From Undaria pinnatifida (taxonomy: Eukaryota; Sar; Phaeophyceae; Laminariales; Alariaceae): a DNA stretch of 64,000 nucleotides. The DNA is taken from positions 3,303,465 to 3,367,464 of the forward strand of contig JABAKD010000027.1 in NCBI GenBank assembly GCA_012845835.1, written 5' to 3'. A program made the position numbers and the translations under genes. The notes under the pieces were generated by a model. That model ran no database searches and was not told the DNA's origin. It was given only the letters and a program-made list of their open reading frames with translations. Below, in pieces: positions 21,255 through 33,200 of this stretch; the stretch's first letter is position 1; each line of letters begins with the position of its first letter.

Positions 21255-24200
21255 GTAAGAGCGCATATTTTACATGGACGTATGTTCTTGGTTTTGGATG
21301 ATGGCGGGGGCTGACGGTTGTATGCACGTGCGTGAGGAGTCCCTTGAGTGGATTGGTACGGCCTACGATTATGGCGTGCATTCGTGCGCTCTCCGCCAGG
21401 CTTACCCCCCTCCACGCCGAGCGGCGCAGTTGCACCGCACTCTCCCTCACCGTACCCCACCCCACCCTGCTCCACCCCATGAACCTCACAACGCGCACAA
21501 AACTCCACCCCACAAAGACCCATGAAACTCCACCCCGAAGTTCGGCGGGTACAAGACAGAAATAAAATAAATAATAGAAGGAAGGGAAAGGTTAGCGCTA
21601 AGAAGGTGAAACAGGAAAAAGACTTAGGAGGTATACGGGGGGGCTGAGGGACGATATTGGAATGAAAACGTGTTTGCACGGCCCAACGGACTACGCGAAA
21701 AAGCTTGAGCTGCGATTCGATTAGGGGACCTGAATCTACCAGAATGAAAAAAGATATATACCAGTGGTCGGGAGGAGGAAGACATGGATGCACACAAGTG
21801 TCCGTGGGCGCGACAATAGAGAGTAGGACTCACGTAGTAGGAGGATATGAAATATTCAAGGAGGAACGGGATGTGCTAGAGGAGGAGATGAATAAATTAG
21901 ACGAGTGTGGCATGGAAGAGTTTGGTAGGCTAGATAATAGCGAGAAAACGATCTCTATCCTAGGAGATAGATGGTGGCCACAGGCGGCGAAACAGGACGG
22001 GGATAGGATAAGCAAACCGTTTTTATGTAATATATGGAAAAAACGTAATAAGCGCCCAAACGTTGGAGGTGTCTCTGCTAGGAGTAGGAACGGTGCTCCG
22101 TCTCGAAAGGGATGCATGGTCAATGGTCAAATGACTTGGGCAAGCAACAAACGAGTACGTCCCCCCCTTCCCTAACCTACCTCTTCCTCCCACACCCCAT
22201 GACCCACAGGCTTCCGGGGCGCTTTCAGCGGACGAGATCGCCGTGCTGCGCCCGTCAGACCTATCCCTTGAGAGCGTCGTGAGTTTGGCTGACCTGCCCA
22301 TTCCGGGGTTTCCCAAGTCTTCGGAGGCAGCTAATGATTCACAACAGGACGACCTGAAGGGACAGGAGAATGCGGGGGTTTCCGCAAGGGTCGAAGGCGG
22401 TGGGGATGGGGGCGGGGAAGACGCGGCGGGGAATGGTGTGGTGGAGTTCGCGGATACGGAGGCGGGGGCGTTTGTGTTGGAGTGCTCGTCGAATGCAGAG
22501 ACATCGGGGGGCGTTCTGCAGGCAAGAAAGATTGATTGTCTATTTCGTCGATTGTTGCACTGGTCGGTTCTGGTGTTTTGGACTCTGATTGTTTCGTCCG
22601 TAAGTTTCTGGTAGTTTCGACTAGTTGTTTCATTCGCCAGTTTCTGGTATTTTGGGCTGGCTGTTGCACTCTTAGGTTTCCAGTATGTCGGGCTGCTTGT
22701 TTTTTCGTCGGTTTCTGGTGTTTTGGTTGTTTGAAGGGGTAGATGTGTTCGCGTTGATTCACCCATACCGGGTATAGTTGTGTTTTGGATTTGCTCGCAG
22801 GAATTTAAGGCTAGAGACATTGAAGGCATACCTTAGGTAGTCGAAAGATAACCCTCCCCTATCAATATTATATGCTACTGATACTTACACTTGTAAAATA
22901 CACAGGGGTAGTATGTAATTTAGGAACGGTTTGTGTCGGGGAGACAAACTATCCTGTTAGTTGGTGTCGGTGTATGGAAGCGTGATTCGTATATCTAACT
23001 AACGAAGGCTATGTGTAAAGATGACGCGGCTGTCTTTTGTTCGGCAGCCTGCTCTAGTGTAGTAACCCTTTTAATAACTGCACCCATGTATCGGAGACAC
23101 ACAGCTGGGAATTGCGTGTATTTTTTTTTGCCGCGGTCAAATTTTATACCATGTGGGACTGCCCGTGGAGAAAATTAACAACTGTATTATTGACGGTTAC
23201 GGCATGGGCCACACGAAGCAACACGAATTGCTAGGGAAGGGGGTGGTGATGTTCGTGTCGCACTCCACTGCAAGCAGTACTACATGCGCGTGCAATGGAC
23301 TACGTTATGCCGCACGCTTACACAATGATAATACTACACGTCTCCTATATATGTTATCGCTCTGCATGCATGGATCTCAAAAGGGTTGACGTCGAACTGT
23401 TTCTGCTCCGAACGCGGGAACACGTTCGCCATGGCGCTAATTGACATATGTCACTCCCCGCGAAAGCACCTTGCCTCCTCCTCCTTACCGTCCCGACTTG
23501 TGTGCCCCGCAGAACAACCTTATTTTGCGCAATCAGTCACAGTGGCTGCCCCTCCCTTCCCGCGATGGCGTTGTGTCGGCCCTTCCTTTCGAAACTATTC
23601 CCTCGTCTCCCTTACCGCCTCGACGTACTTGTCTAGCAGAACAGCCTTCGAAAACATCTTACCTCATCTCTGTTACCGCCTCAATATTTTTGTTCCGCAG
23701 AACAACGTTCTTGTGCGCAACAATCCGTGGTGACTTTCATCCCCCCTAGCGTATCGTATCGTCGTTTTCATCCCGCAGAACAATGTTATTGTGCGCAACT
23801 AATCGCAGCAGCTGTTCTTCCCATCAAAGGCACCTTTTCTTACAACCTTACCTCATCTACCCGCCGTGTTTGTTTGTCCCGCAGAACGTTATTCTTGTGC
23901 GCAACCAGTCGCAGCGACTGATTTTCCCTTCCCGCGATGGCGTTGTGTCGGCCACCTCCTTCAAACGTACCTAATATCATCGTAGTTGTCTTGTCTATCC
24001 CGAAGAACAATCTTCGAAAGCATCTTACCTCATCTTCTTTACCTCATCTCCCTTACCGCCTCAACATTTTTTTGTCTTACAGAATAACCTTCTTGTGCGC
24101 AACCAGTCGCAGCGGCAGCCCGTCCCTTCCCGCGATGGCGTTGAGTCGCCACCAAGCGAGACAGCCTTTTTCTTCGACCCCTCCGACTTAGATAGGGTAC

Positions 24201-27200
24201 TCGTCGTCGATCTGGGGAAGACGAGGAGTATTTTAGAATCAGGAGTGGAGCTGTTACCGACGCCTGGCGTTGGTTTGTCCGACGCTGTGAATATGTGAGA
24301 GTGCGCTCTGTATCAGGTAGATAGTAGCGTCTTAGCAGCGTCGTCACCTTACACCAGGTAAGTCACTGCTGTGCAGTGGGTACCCCGAACTAAGACAATT
24401 TTTTTTCGGGCCGAAATTACCTCTCTTAACTACTAATAGCGTTCTCGCTTAACTTTTACTACTGAAAATATTGTTGCACACCAATTCCGAGTAACCTTAC
24501 GTGTAATTATTGTTTTTCTGGTCCAAGCCGATTTGCCCTCTTCTACCTGTACTACTGTATTATCGTGTCTTACCCTCTCTTAACTCCTTTGCAACTGGAA
24601 ACCCGTTTTTCGGGATAACTACTTGGAAATGGTATGGGAAGGGATTTTGGGGCTCGAAAGGGGTTAAGCCGGGGTACCCGCTTGTGTACTCTATACATAG
24701 TATAATAGCGTCGTCGCCAATCAGAACTGCAAATATTTTTACGCTTGTTCTTTTCTCGAGTAGTTTGGTCCCCATTAACGTGTGCGTGGTTCTAGGAACG
24801 AGGTTAACTCGCTGCTGTACTGCAAACGTGTTTGTTTCCCTCACAAAATGTGGGTGATTTTATTTATGTAGCGGTCAACTCGCTGCTGCGCTGTAAACGT
24901 GTTTTTGTGGCTCAAGCTATCGTGCTTTCACCAGGACTGTGAGTTGCCTGGACTTGACGGCTATTACCCCCTTTGGGGCTTCGAAGGGAACCCTCGTCGA
25001 AACAAAAGTAACTTGATTAATGACTTGATTACAGCATCGGCAACAACATGCAGCGCGGGTTGCTGGAGTAGGGGGGATGTGTAGGGTGGGTGTCCGGAGT
25101 GCAACGTAAGGGGCTGTGTGACACGCACGTGGCATGGTGATACCCGAAGTGCTGCACGCTATGATTCCTAAACGCTTGATAATATCGACGTCGTCGTTGC
25201 TTGGTCGCCGTTCTATAATCAATTCTCAAAAGGGTTATTTGTCACGATTTTGTGGTTGGGTGGCCAAGTAAGCCAACCATACTGACTTTAGCCTCGGTGA
25301 AAAAAACGCCTTACGAGCCACCAACGCACCAGCCAGTTACGAAAACGTCAAAGTGTGCAAGTTACCGCGCGAAACTAGCTGCAATACGTGTATAATTTCT
25401 CTGTGACATAAGCAGCTTTGCAAGTTACCGCACGCGACTAACTGTAATACGTATATACTTCCTCCGTGCCATTAGTAACTTTGCAAGTTACCGCATGCAA
25501 CTAACTGTAATACATACCTGGTATATACTTCTCTACGCCGTAACTAACTTTGCAAGATGCCGCACGCAACTGTGATACGTATGTACTTCGAAGTATACGT
25601 GGTATCCAACTAACTAGTCGACGGCATATTATTGGTATGGTCAACCAATGCGTTGCTCTCACCTGTCACGCATTGGAGGAATGCGTTTACATAAGCTGCC
25701 AATGCTCCGCCGTGAAAAGCCAGTGTGTTTTGTGCCTTGGGTTTACTTGTGTACCGTCATGTTGCGCTGCCGTCCAGTAATCTCCTCAGACCCGCGTTCG
25801 TTCTTGAAGCCTTGCTAAACGATCGCCTATTCCACTTTTTTTGTTGTCTCCCTCTCCTTCTGCTGTAGTAGTCTAATGTTTTCTTTTGTTTTTTTGTGTA
25901 CTACACGATCGTCTATTCTGTTTTTCTTGTGTGGGTCTCGTTCTACTGTTTGTTTGATATTGTCGTTCATTTTATGTTTCATTTTGTTCGTTTTTCGTTT
26001 TATTTTTCAAATTGTTCCCATGTCGCACCTTGCCTCACTTTTTTCTAATTTGTTTCGCTGGTATGTTGAAATATCGATGAAGCCTCGTGGTGGATATCTC
26101 AGAGGACGGCGACACCTGGGATTACCTTGGATCCTGGTCAGGGGTTCTAGACGGCATACCAGATGAGACGGTGTGCTCTATGATGGTCACTGCTGTGGAT
26201 GGGATCGCCAAAACGTCAAGGTGCCCGCCATTTTGGAGACTTGACCGGTATACTGCTGGGAAATGATCCTACACTTTTTCCAAGTACAGTCGTGGTCCCT
26301 CATTAGTTCGGTACCTTGCCAGACGACTATACCCGCACTTAGTGGAATCCTACACTATAGCACGTTCCCACACTATGGATAAAGTGGTTGTGACCAGAAT
26401 TTTTCAACGCTCTAAGCTGGGGCCCCGCAATAAAGGTTACCGCACTAACGCGGGACCGTGACTGTGGTTTGTTCCCTGAACCGTGCGTGCAGTCCTTAAC
26501 AGGTGAAGGAACTCGCCAACAGGTCCACTTTACGAAGCCTCTTCCTGCTGAAAAAAACACACTATTTGCCGAAAAAAAGTGTTCCCAAAAACGTGCGTCC
26601 AATTCTAATGGGGGTTTTATTGAACTGAAAAACTAAATCCTCCACTAATCCAAATAATTTGTCCCCAAAAAAACCTTTTAGAATTTCACCCACGTCTTGT
26701 GTGCAAGCTGCTTGAAATTAGTGTGGGATTATGTTTGGAATAATAAAAGGGTCAAGAGCTGTATCTCTCTTTTTTCTTGATAAACTACTCGGAGTTAGAG
26801 TTGGAAAATGTATACAGCGGCCAAAGGGTTAAATCTTGTGCTCGTCGTTTGTGCGGCCACCTTTTAGAATTTCACCCACGTCTTGTGTGCAAGCTGCTTG
26901 AAATTGGTGTGGGATTATGTTTGGAATAATAAAAGGGTCAAGAGCTGTATCTCTCTTTTTTCTTGATAAACTACTCGGAGTTAGAGTTGGAAAATGTATA
27001 CAGCGGCCAAAGGGTTAAATCTTGTGCTCGTCGTTTGTGCGGCCACTTCTCGTGCCCCGGTTCCGCTAACGTTTCGATGAATGACCGTGAATACAGCGTT
27101 GCTGTGCGAGTGTATCTGGCTCCACGTCTTTTTTTAGTGGCACCAACCGGAGACCAACATAACACCGCGTGCTCTTCAGCTCACGCGCACGGTTGTTTGA

Positions 27201-30200
27201 GGACCAAAGCGAAGCGCGTTTGTGCGATGCTGCACTACAGTAGGTCTGTCCAAGAAAGCCTCGTTTTCCTTTGGCTGTTGGGTGACTCCTTATCATAAAG
27301 GTTAGCCATTGGCTAAATTTCCTCGCCCTGCTACCCCTGGCTCACGGGAAGCATGTTTGTTTGATGCCACCACAGTTTTTTCAGAAAGCGCATTTTTCGA
27401 TTTTCCTGTTGGGTGGCGCCCGATGTCGGGTTTTACTAAGACCCTTGCCCTTACTCTGCCTCCCTTCTCTCTCTCTCTCGAACACAGGTTCGTCCGCTAC
27501 AGTCTTCCGCCTCATCCAGGGACATCCGTCCCTCCGTGCTTTCTCACGCGCGTGTTCGCTCGCGGTCCGAACGAGGAAGTTTCGGAGGAGGATTCGAAAT
27601 TGGGAGACATACCAGCGTGCCCTTTTCCCGCCATGACGACCGACTCGAGACACATCATACTCGTGCATGCGGCGGGAGGGGGGGGTAACCCAACGAAAGA
27701 GAACGGCGCGACGGTGGTGTGTGGCGAGGCCTCTTGTCCGCGCAGGTAATTTTTGTTCCCCTACAATTAATTTGACGCCTTTACAGCTGCACCCTTAGCT
27801 TTGGGGTCTGCGAATTTGGAATTCGAGTTTGATCGTTTTCGCGGTGGTATAAGGGTGAAGTGTCGCCGGAGGCTGACGGTTTGTGCCGTTAAGTCCTCTA
27901 CAAGGGGATTTTCGTTTTGACCATTTCTGGTGGCTTGTTTCCTTCGCCCCCGTGGCGTTCAGAGCGTGTGGCGCCGTAAACGTACCAAGGGTGCATTTAG
28001 TATTGTAAACTATGAGGCCGCCCTGATACCTACCGGAGTATGACATCAACCAGTTTTGTGTCGGTGTACCTCAAAGTGTGTATCATGTTGAGCAGACACC
28101 CTTAAACTTTTGAGTCAAAACGACTGCAGGACACAATGGTTGTCGCGAGCACCACCGTTGTGGACCGGTTAATCCCTAGAACTTTTCCCGGAAAATCGAA
28201 AGACTAGAGCTGTGCGCTGGCTAGACTTGACGGCTGTTAATATTACTACTGGTAGCTATTAGTTGGATGGCGGAGCACCAGCCAAGTACATGACTTAGTA
28301 ATTGCTACTGAACATAACACGTCGAGTCACAAACGCGCCAATAAGATACGGAAACGCCACACGCACGAAAGTGCCGCATGCAACGAACTGTGAAACCTAG
28401 CCGGTGAATGGGCTAGTAGGCGAAGTCAGTTGAAGGTGAATATTGAAATTGTCGGCGACTAGCATTAATTGCCAGCCAACTCGCATTCCTACAAAAAAAC
28501 ACTTGCGGTGATGCAGACCAGCTGTCATATATTGTCCTCCCCGCAGCGGGTTATGTGGTTTCCGTGCGCAGAATGATTGCGGACCGAACGTCTTTGTAAC
28601 AGCGCCCTTTTGACCCTGGTAGTACTCATCACTAAGGGGAGTCACCGATCTGTCCTTAATGGGGACATACACACCCAGTAGCATGCGCGATCGAATAATC
28701 ATACCTGGTACGCAGCTTGCATATACGAGTTTTAGCTAATTCCACGATCTCACAGCTGAAATGATGTTTTTGTTTTGTAAAAACCTCAGGCTTGAGATTT
28801 TTTTCCTGGACCCCGAGGAGGACTACCGCCTCGTCAAAACTGCCACTCTAGCTTGGGAAATGGATGAGATTTCTCTCCACAGGAACGCCATGCTGTGTGA
28901 CGGAGATAGGCTGGTCATGCTTGCTCAGCGAGACGTTGAAGTTATACGGAGGACAGCGGGTGAGCTGGAGGGGCGGGTCGAAAACGGCGCACTGTGACGC
29001 AGCTAATGTGTAAAATGTGCTGCTGAGTAAAACATGGCGTCGACGCAGTTGCTCTCACAGCGCTGTTTCGTTTTCTCGCCGCCTTACGTTTGCGATCCGT
29101 TTCGCGATTCCGCTATGATGCATTGGCGTTGGTGGGGTTCGCCCGCAAGACACGGTGTCGGACGTAAAAAAATGGTTGTTGTTTGTTAACTTGATTTTGG
29201 TATACCCCCTGTCTGAGCCTAACAAAAAAAGGGCGGTGTTTGTATCGGCAATTGAAGTTTCGTGCACCCTCGGGTCTACTTTCTACAACATTTAGCATAC
29301 GTAATCGAAATGACAGACGCGACGGGATGCATGCACATAAGTGAAAATTCGGTAAGTGCGATCCCACTGGCGTAACGACCGACGGCCTTGCCTCTGGCTG
29401 TTCTCTGCGGAAAAAATTTACACCGAACTCACCACCGGATAATTTGCAACAAAGTTCAAGTGGTGGATTTGATTGCGTCCCTGTGTGGCAACAAGGCTCA
29501 ACTCTTCGAGAACAGACAGGGAACGACTGACCATAGTATGGAATTCCTTTGACACTTTCGAGGGTTTCCGTATCATGGTCAGGCGTGCCCATAGAGGATA
29601 GGGTGTCGGATGCCCCCCCCCCCGCCGCAGCGTCAATGTCATGAAGTCTGTAAGTAGGTTGCCTTAATCACGTGCACCCTGTTGTTGGCCTCTTGTTCTT
29701 TTGTCTAGACACGGTGATCGTAGGCATGTCTTGCCGGTCTGGAGCTTTCTCATCTCCGCACGATGAATTGGGACAAGAAACCAGCGACCAGCAGGAGGAT
29801 ATGGAGTTCGACGTAAGGTATGGCATGCCTCATGGAGACAGGGGACTATGAATATAAGAAAGAGTAACACGGGCACCGGAAAGGCTGGGGCCTGGATTAT
29901 GATGTCAACGGCTGCTGCCAGTAGCCTTTACAACAAAATCTCGGATTCCCGTACTGTATCCAAGACAACCATTCACCGATGTTATTATTTGAGTTTTAAT
30001 GTGGTCGACCAATAAAAAAAAAACGCCGAATTTTTAAAGACTAAGTTCCTATGGTAGGGTCGGGCTTTGGGGTAGGGTTAGGGTTAGAGTCTACAGTTTA
30101 GAGTAGTGTTTGGGGCATTCTGTTCATTTTTCCTTCTAACAATACTGGAACCAAACGCAAACCACACCAAAATTCTCCGATTTTCATACTTTTTTTCCTG

Positions 30201-33200
30201 GTCATACTCCAGCGGCGGGGTAAAGGCGGCTTGCTAGTGTTGAATTTCACCTCTGATTCCGATCTCGTACTTGGTGGCAAGTTGTTTCTGGGCTTACGGA
30301 GCAGCGCTGGCCAAACTCTAACCCTGTATTTTGGTTTCATTTTATTTTGTTTCGTTTTTGTTTTTGTTTTGTGTAACTTGTATTTTCCGCAGAAGCTACA
30401 TTACTTCCAGTATAGTAGTGACCTATGAAACACTCCTCACGGAAAGCGACGGTGTTCTATCTTCCTTTTGATCTACGAAAGCGACGGAATAGTTTATTTA
30501 TTTTGACGTACGAAAGCGACAACCTACGAAAATGACTGAATGCTTTCTTTGTTTTGACTGACGAAAGCGACGGGATCCTTTCTTTCTTGTAACCCATGAA
30601 AGCAACGGTATCCTTTTTGAACTGCGAAAGCGACGGAAACCTTTAGTTCTTTTAACCTACGAAAGCGACAGGATCCTTCCATTATTTTGACCTAAAATAG
30701 CGACGGAATTTTGACCTAAAAAAGCTACGCAATTTTGACTTATTAATAATAAAGTGACTGAATGCTTCCTTTCTTTTGCGACGGATCCGTCCGTTTAACC
30801 TACACGGAATCGTTCCGTTTGACCTACGAAAGCGACCGAATCCTTCTTCCTTTACACTTACAAAAGTGACGGAATCCGTTCTTCCCTTTGACCTGCGAAA
30901 GCGATGGTATCCCTTTTTTTCTTTCAACTTACGAAATCGACGGGATCCTTTCCTCTTTTTTGATCTACGAAATTAACATCCGCCGTTTCTCCATATTGTT
31001 TTTGCAGGACGCCACGAGGTGTTGCTCCGACAGGGCTAGGGTACGACCGCCGCAATAACGTCATGTGGGGGTGGGACTCGGTCTTGCAGAAGGTACAATG
31101 GCGGAGATCCCAACTCAGATAATCCTTGCTTTGCCAGTTCTTTCAGCCCTGTAAGAATCGTTGTTCACCCTAAGATGTCGGCGGAGACTGGGAAGCCTAC
31201 TCATTTGCTTGACAGGAGTCAGCTGTCCTCAAGCCTGTTCGCTTGGTTTACGCCGCCCATAAACTCAGGCCAGTATTTAGGCCATGTAAACGTCAGTTTG
31301 TGTTGATGTACGTGTTGAGCCGTACACGACAGGTGCCGGCAGGTCGGGGCGGTTGTATCAAAACTGAACATTCGCACACACACTTCGCAGGACAAAGAGC
31401 ACAACGCGGTTAGTTAGCTGTCAGTAGATGGGATAACGCCCAGGCCCCGCTCCCCGTTCTGTTCCTTCTCTTCCCCACGTAGCTTTGCCGATGGCGCAAC
31501 GGCGGGCTGTCCCCTGTCTTCGCGCCTCCTCGACCAACGCCCCCCGTGTCTTCACGCTTACCTCATGGAGGCACGCCTTCAGCGAGCGCTCCACTAGCGA
31601 CGGTATCGGCGGCGGCGATGCCGGCGGCGGCGGCGTCGGGCGAGAAGAAAGTATCGTTGGGACCGGTGGTGGACGATAACACGTTGTCGGTGGGATCCGC
31701 GGTAGATTGCAGGTCAGCTTCTTCTGTAGAGCGGGTGGCGTGGGTTAGATCTTTGCTAACGTCCAATTCTCCGTCGCACCGGGTCGAAGGGTTGGAGGAG
31801 GCCGATCTGCTGGAGAGCAGGAAGGCGGGGGTAGGCGATCAGGATTATGCGAGGAACCCGCCGCTGCTGAGCTCTAGGAGGGACGCGGCCTTGCTGCTGG
31901 GGTATCTGGAAAGGATGGGCGAGCCGTACGGCCCTCCGGAGGTATGTATAGGTCTCTTTTATGAAACCCATCGTCCCGAAGGTATAAAAGGGACGATTTG
32001 ACGCGACCCTGACATGAAAGTTATTTGTCAGGTCTGCCCGTCTTCCGCTCTTGTTGGTTTTGCATCTGTCGGTTCGCTCGATCTCTCGGGGGAGCTGCTA
32101 CGTTGAACAAGCTTATCTGGATCCTTTTGGGGGCCGACGTATGCCGACCAAAGCATCGACGGAAGCGATCTAATCAAGCGTTTAGGAGAACGTACTGCAG
32201 TATGAGTATTACCATGCTGCGCAAGTGTCTTTCAGAGCCTCTTACGCTGTAGTTCGGACGTATCCCCGACTCTAGCAGCTCGGGCTGGTTTGCGTGATTA
32301 ACGCTGTAATTGCCAACTTTTTCGTTTTTTGCCCCTCTCAAGCTTGAAAGGGGTTGGAGGTGAAGCGAAGACGCACTTGACGCGACCGCTTGTGACCACC
32401 ACCGAGTCGTCGTATTGTTGCGGGTATAAACCTCATAGGTATCGATACCCGACTTCCATCTGCCTTCTCTCTGGATCACTCGTTCTGTAATCTCCCCCCC
32501 GGCTGCCAAGACGATGGCGGTCCCTATTCGTAGCAAATGGAGCGAGACTCGCTGCGGGTTTAGACTCGCTGCGGGTTTAGACCCGCTTGGCTAGCTCTCT
32601 GGCGCAGTGCGCGCGTTGCTTGCCTATGATTCCACACCTTCACCGTCTCATCGGCTCATCGGGCTTTTCTTTACTTAGTTACGCGCTTGGCCGTAGTTCC
32701 CCTTCAACAGCTGTTTTGGCGAGATCTTGGATGGGTGGGGTCCTCGTCCACGTTTGTCCCTTTGTGCCCCATATGTCGTCTTGCCGATGCTGGAAATAAT
32801 TAAGCAGTTGATTAATTACCCCCGTAATATATTGTTAGTATTGTCTTCCCAAATTACAACCAGTAATTAATTAGTTCTCACCGTTTTTTATTCTTTATTT
32901 TCTCATCCCATCTATTGTCTTCGCACTTTTTATTTCTCCTTCTGCTTCCCTAGTGGTAGCTCAGATCCGGTACCACTAAGCAGGCTCCCCTTCCCCCCAC
33001 GGCGGTACGCTCCTTCATTTTTATCGCTAGAATATTTCAGTAATTTGTCCCCTCGTTGATCCGCGTCCAACTGTGCTTACCCACGCTTTAAAGCGCTCTC
33101 AGCAGTTGGTGTCGCTAGAAAATACGATATCCATGCCGAGATTTGGACCGCTGACTCCAACCTTAGTAGTGTTCGAGGTTAACCACTAGACCACCCGGGC

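Noticed and set aside
20905-21793. Long overlapping minus-strand frames
   Set aside because: They are rich in Arg/Pro/Ser without motifs and overlap the LINE tail on the other strand.
25876-26166. Hydrophobic plus-strand frame (Phe/Leu-rich)
   Set aside because: The T-rich tract makes an artificial hydrophobic reading; no start context or splice support.
30056-30092. Telomere-like GGGTTAGGGTTAG motif
   Set aside because: Only about two units within G-rich sequence, inside an intron; too short to call an interstitial telomere. The GGTTAGGG near 63390 is equally short.
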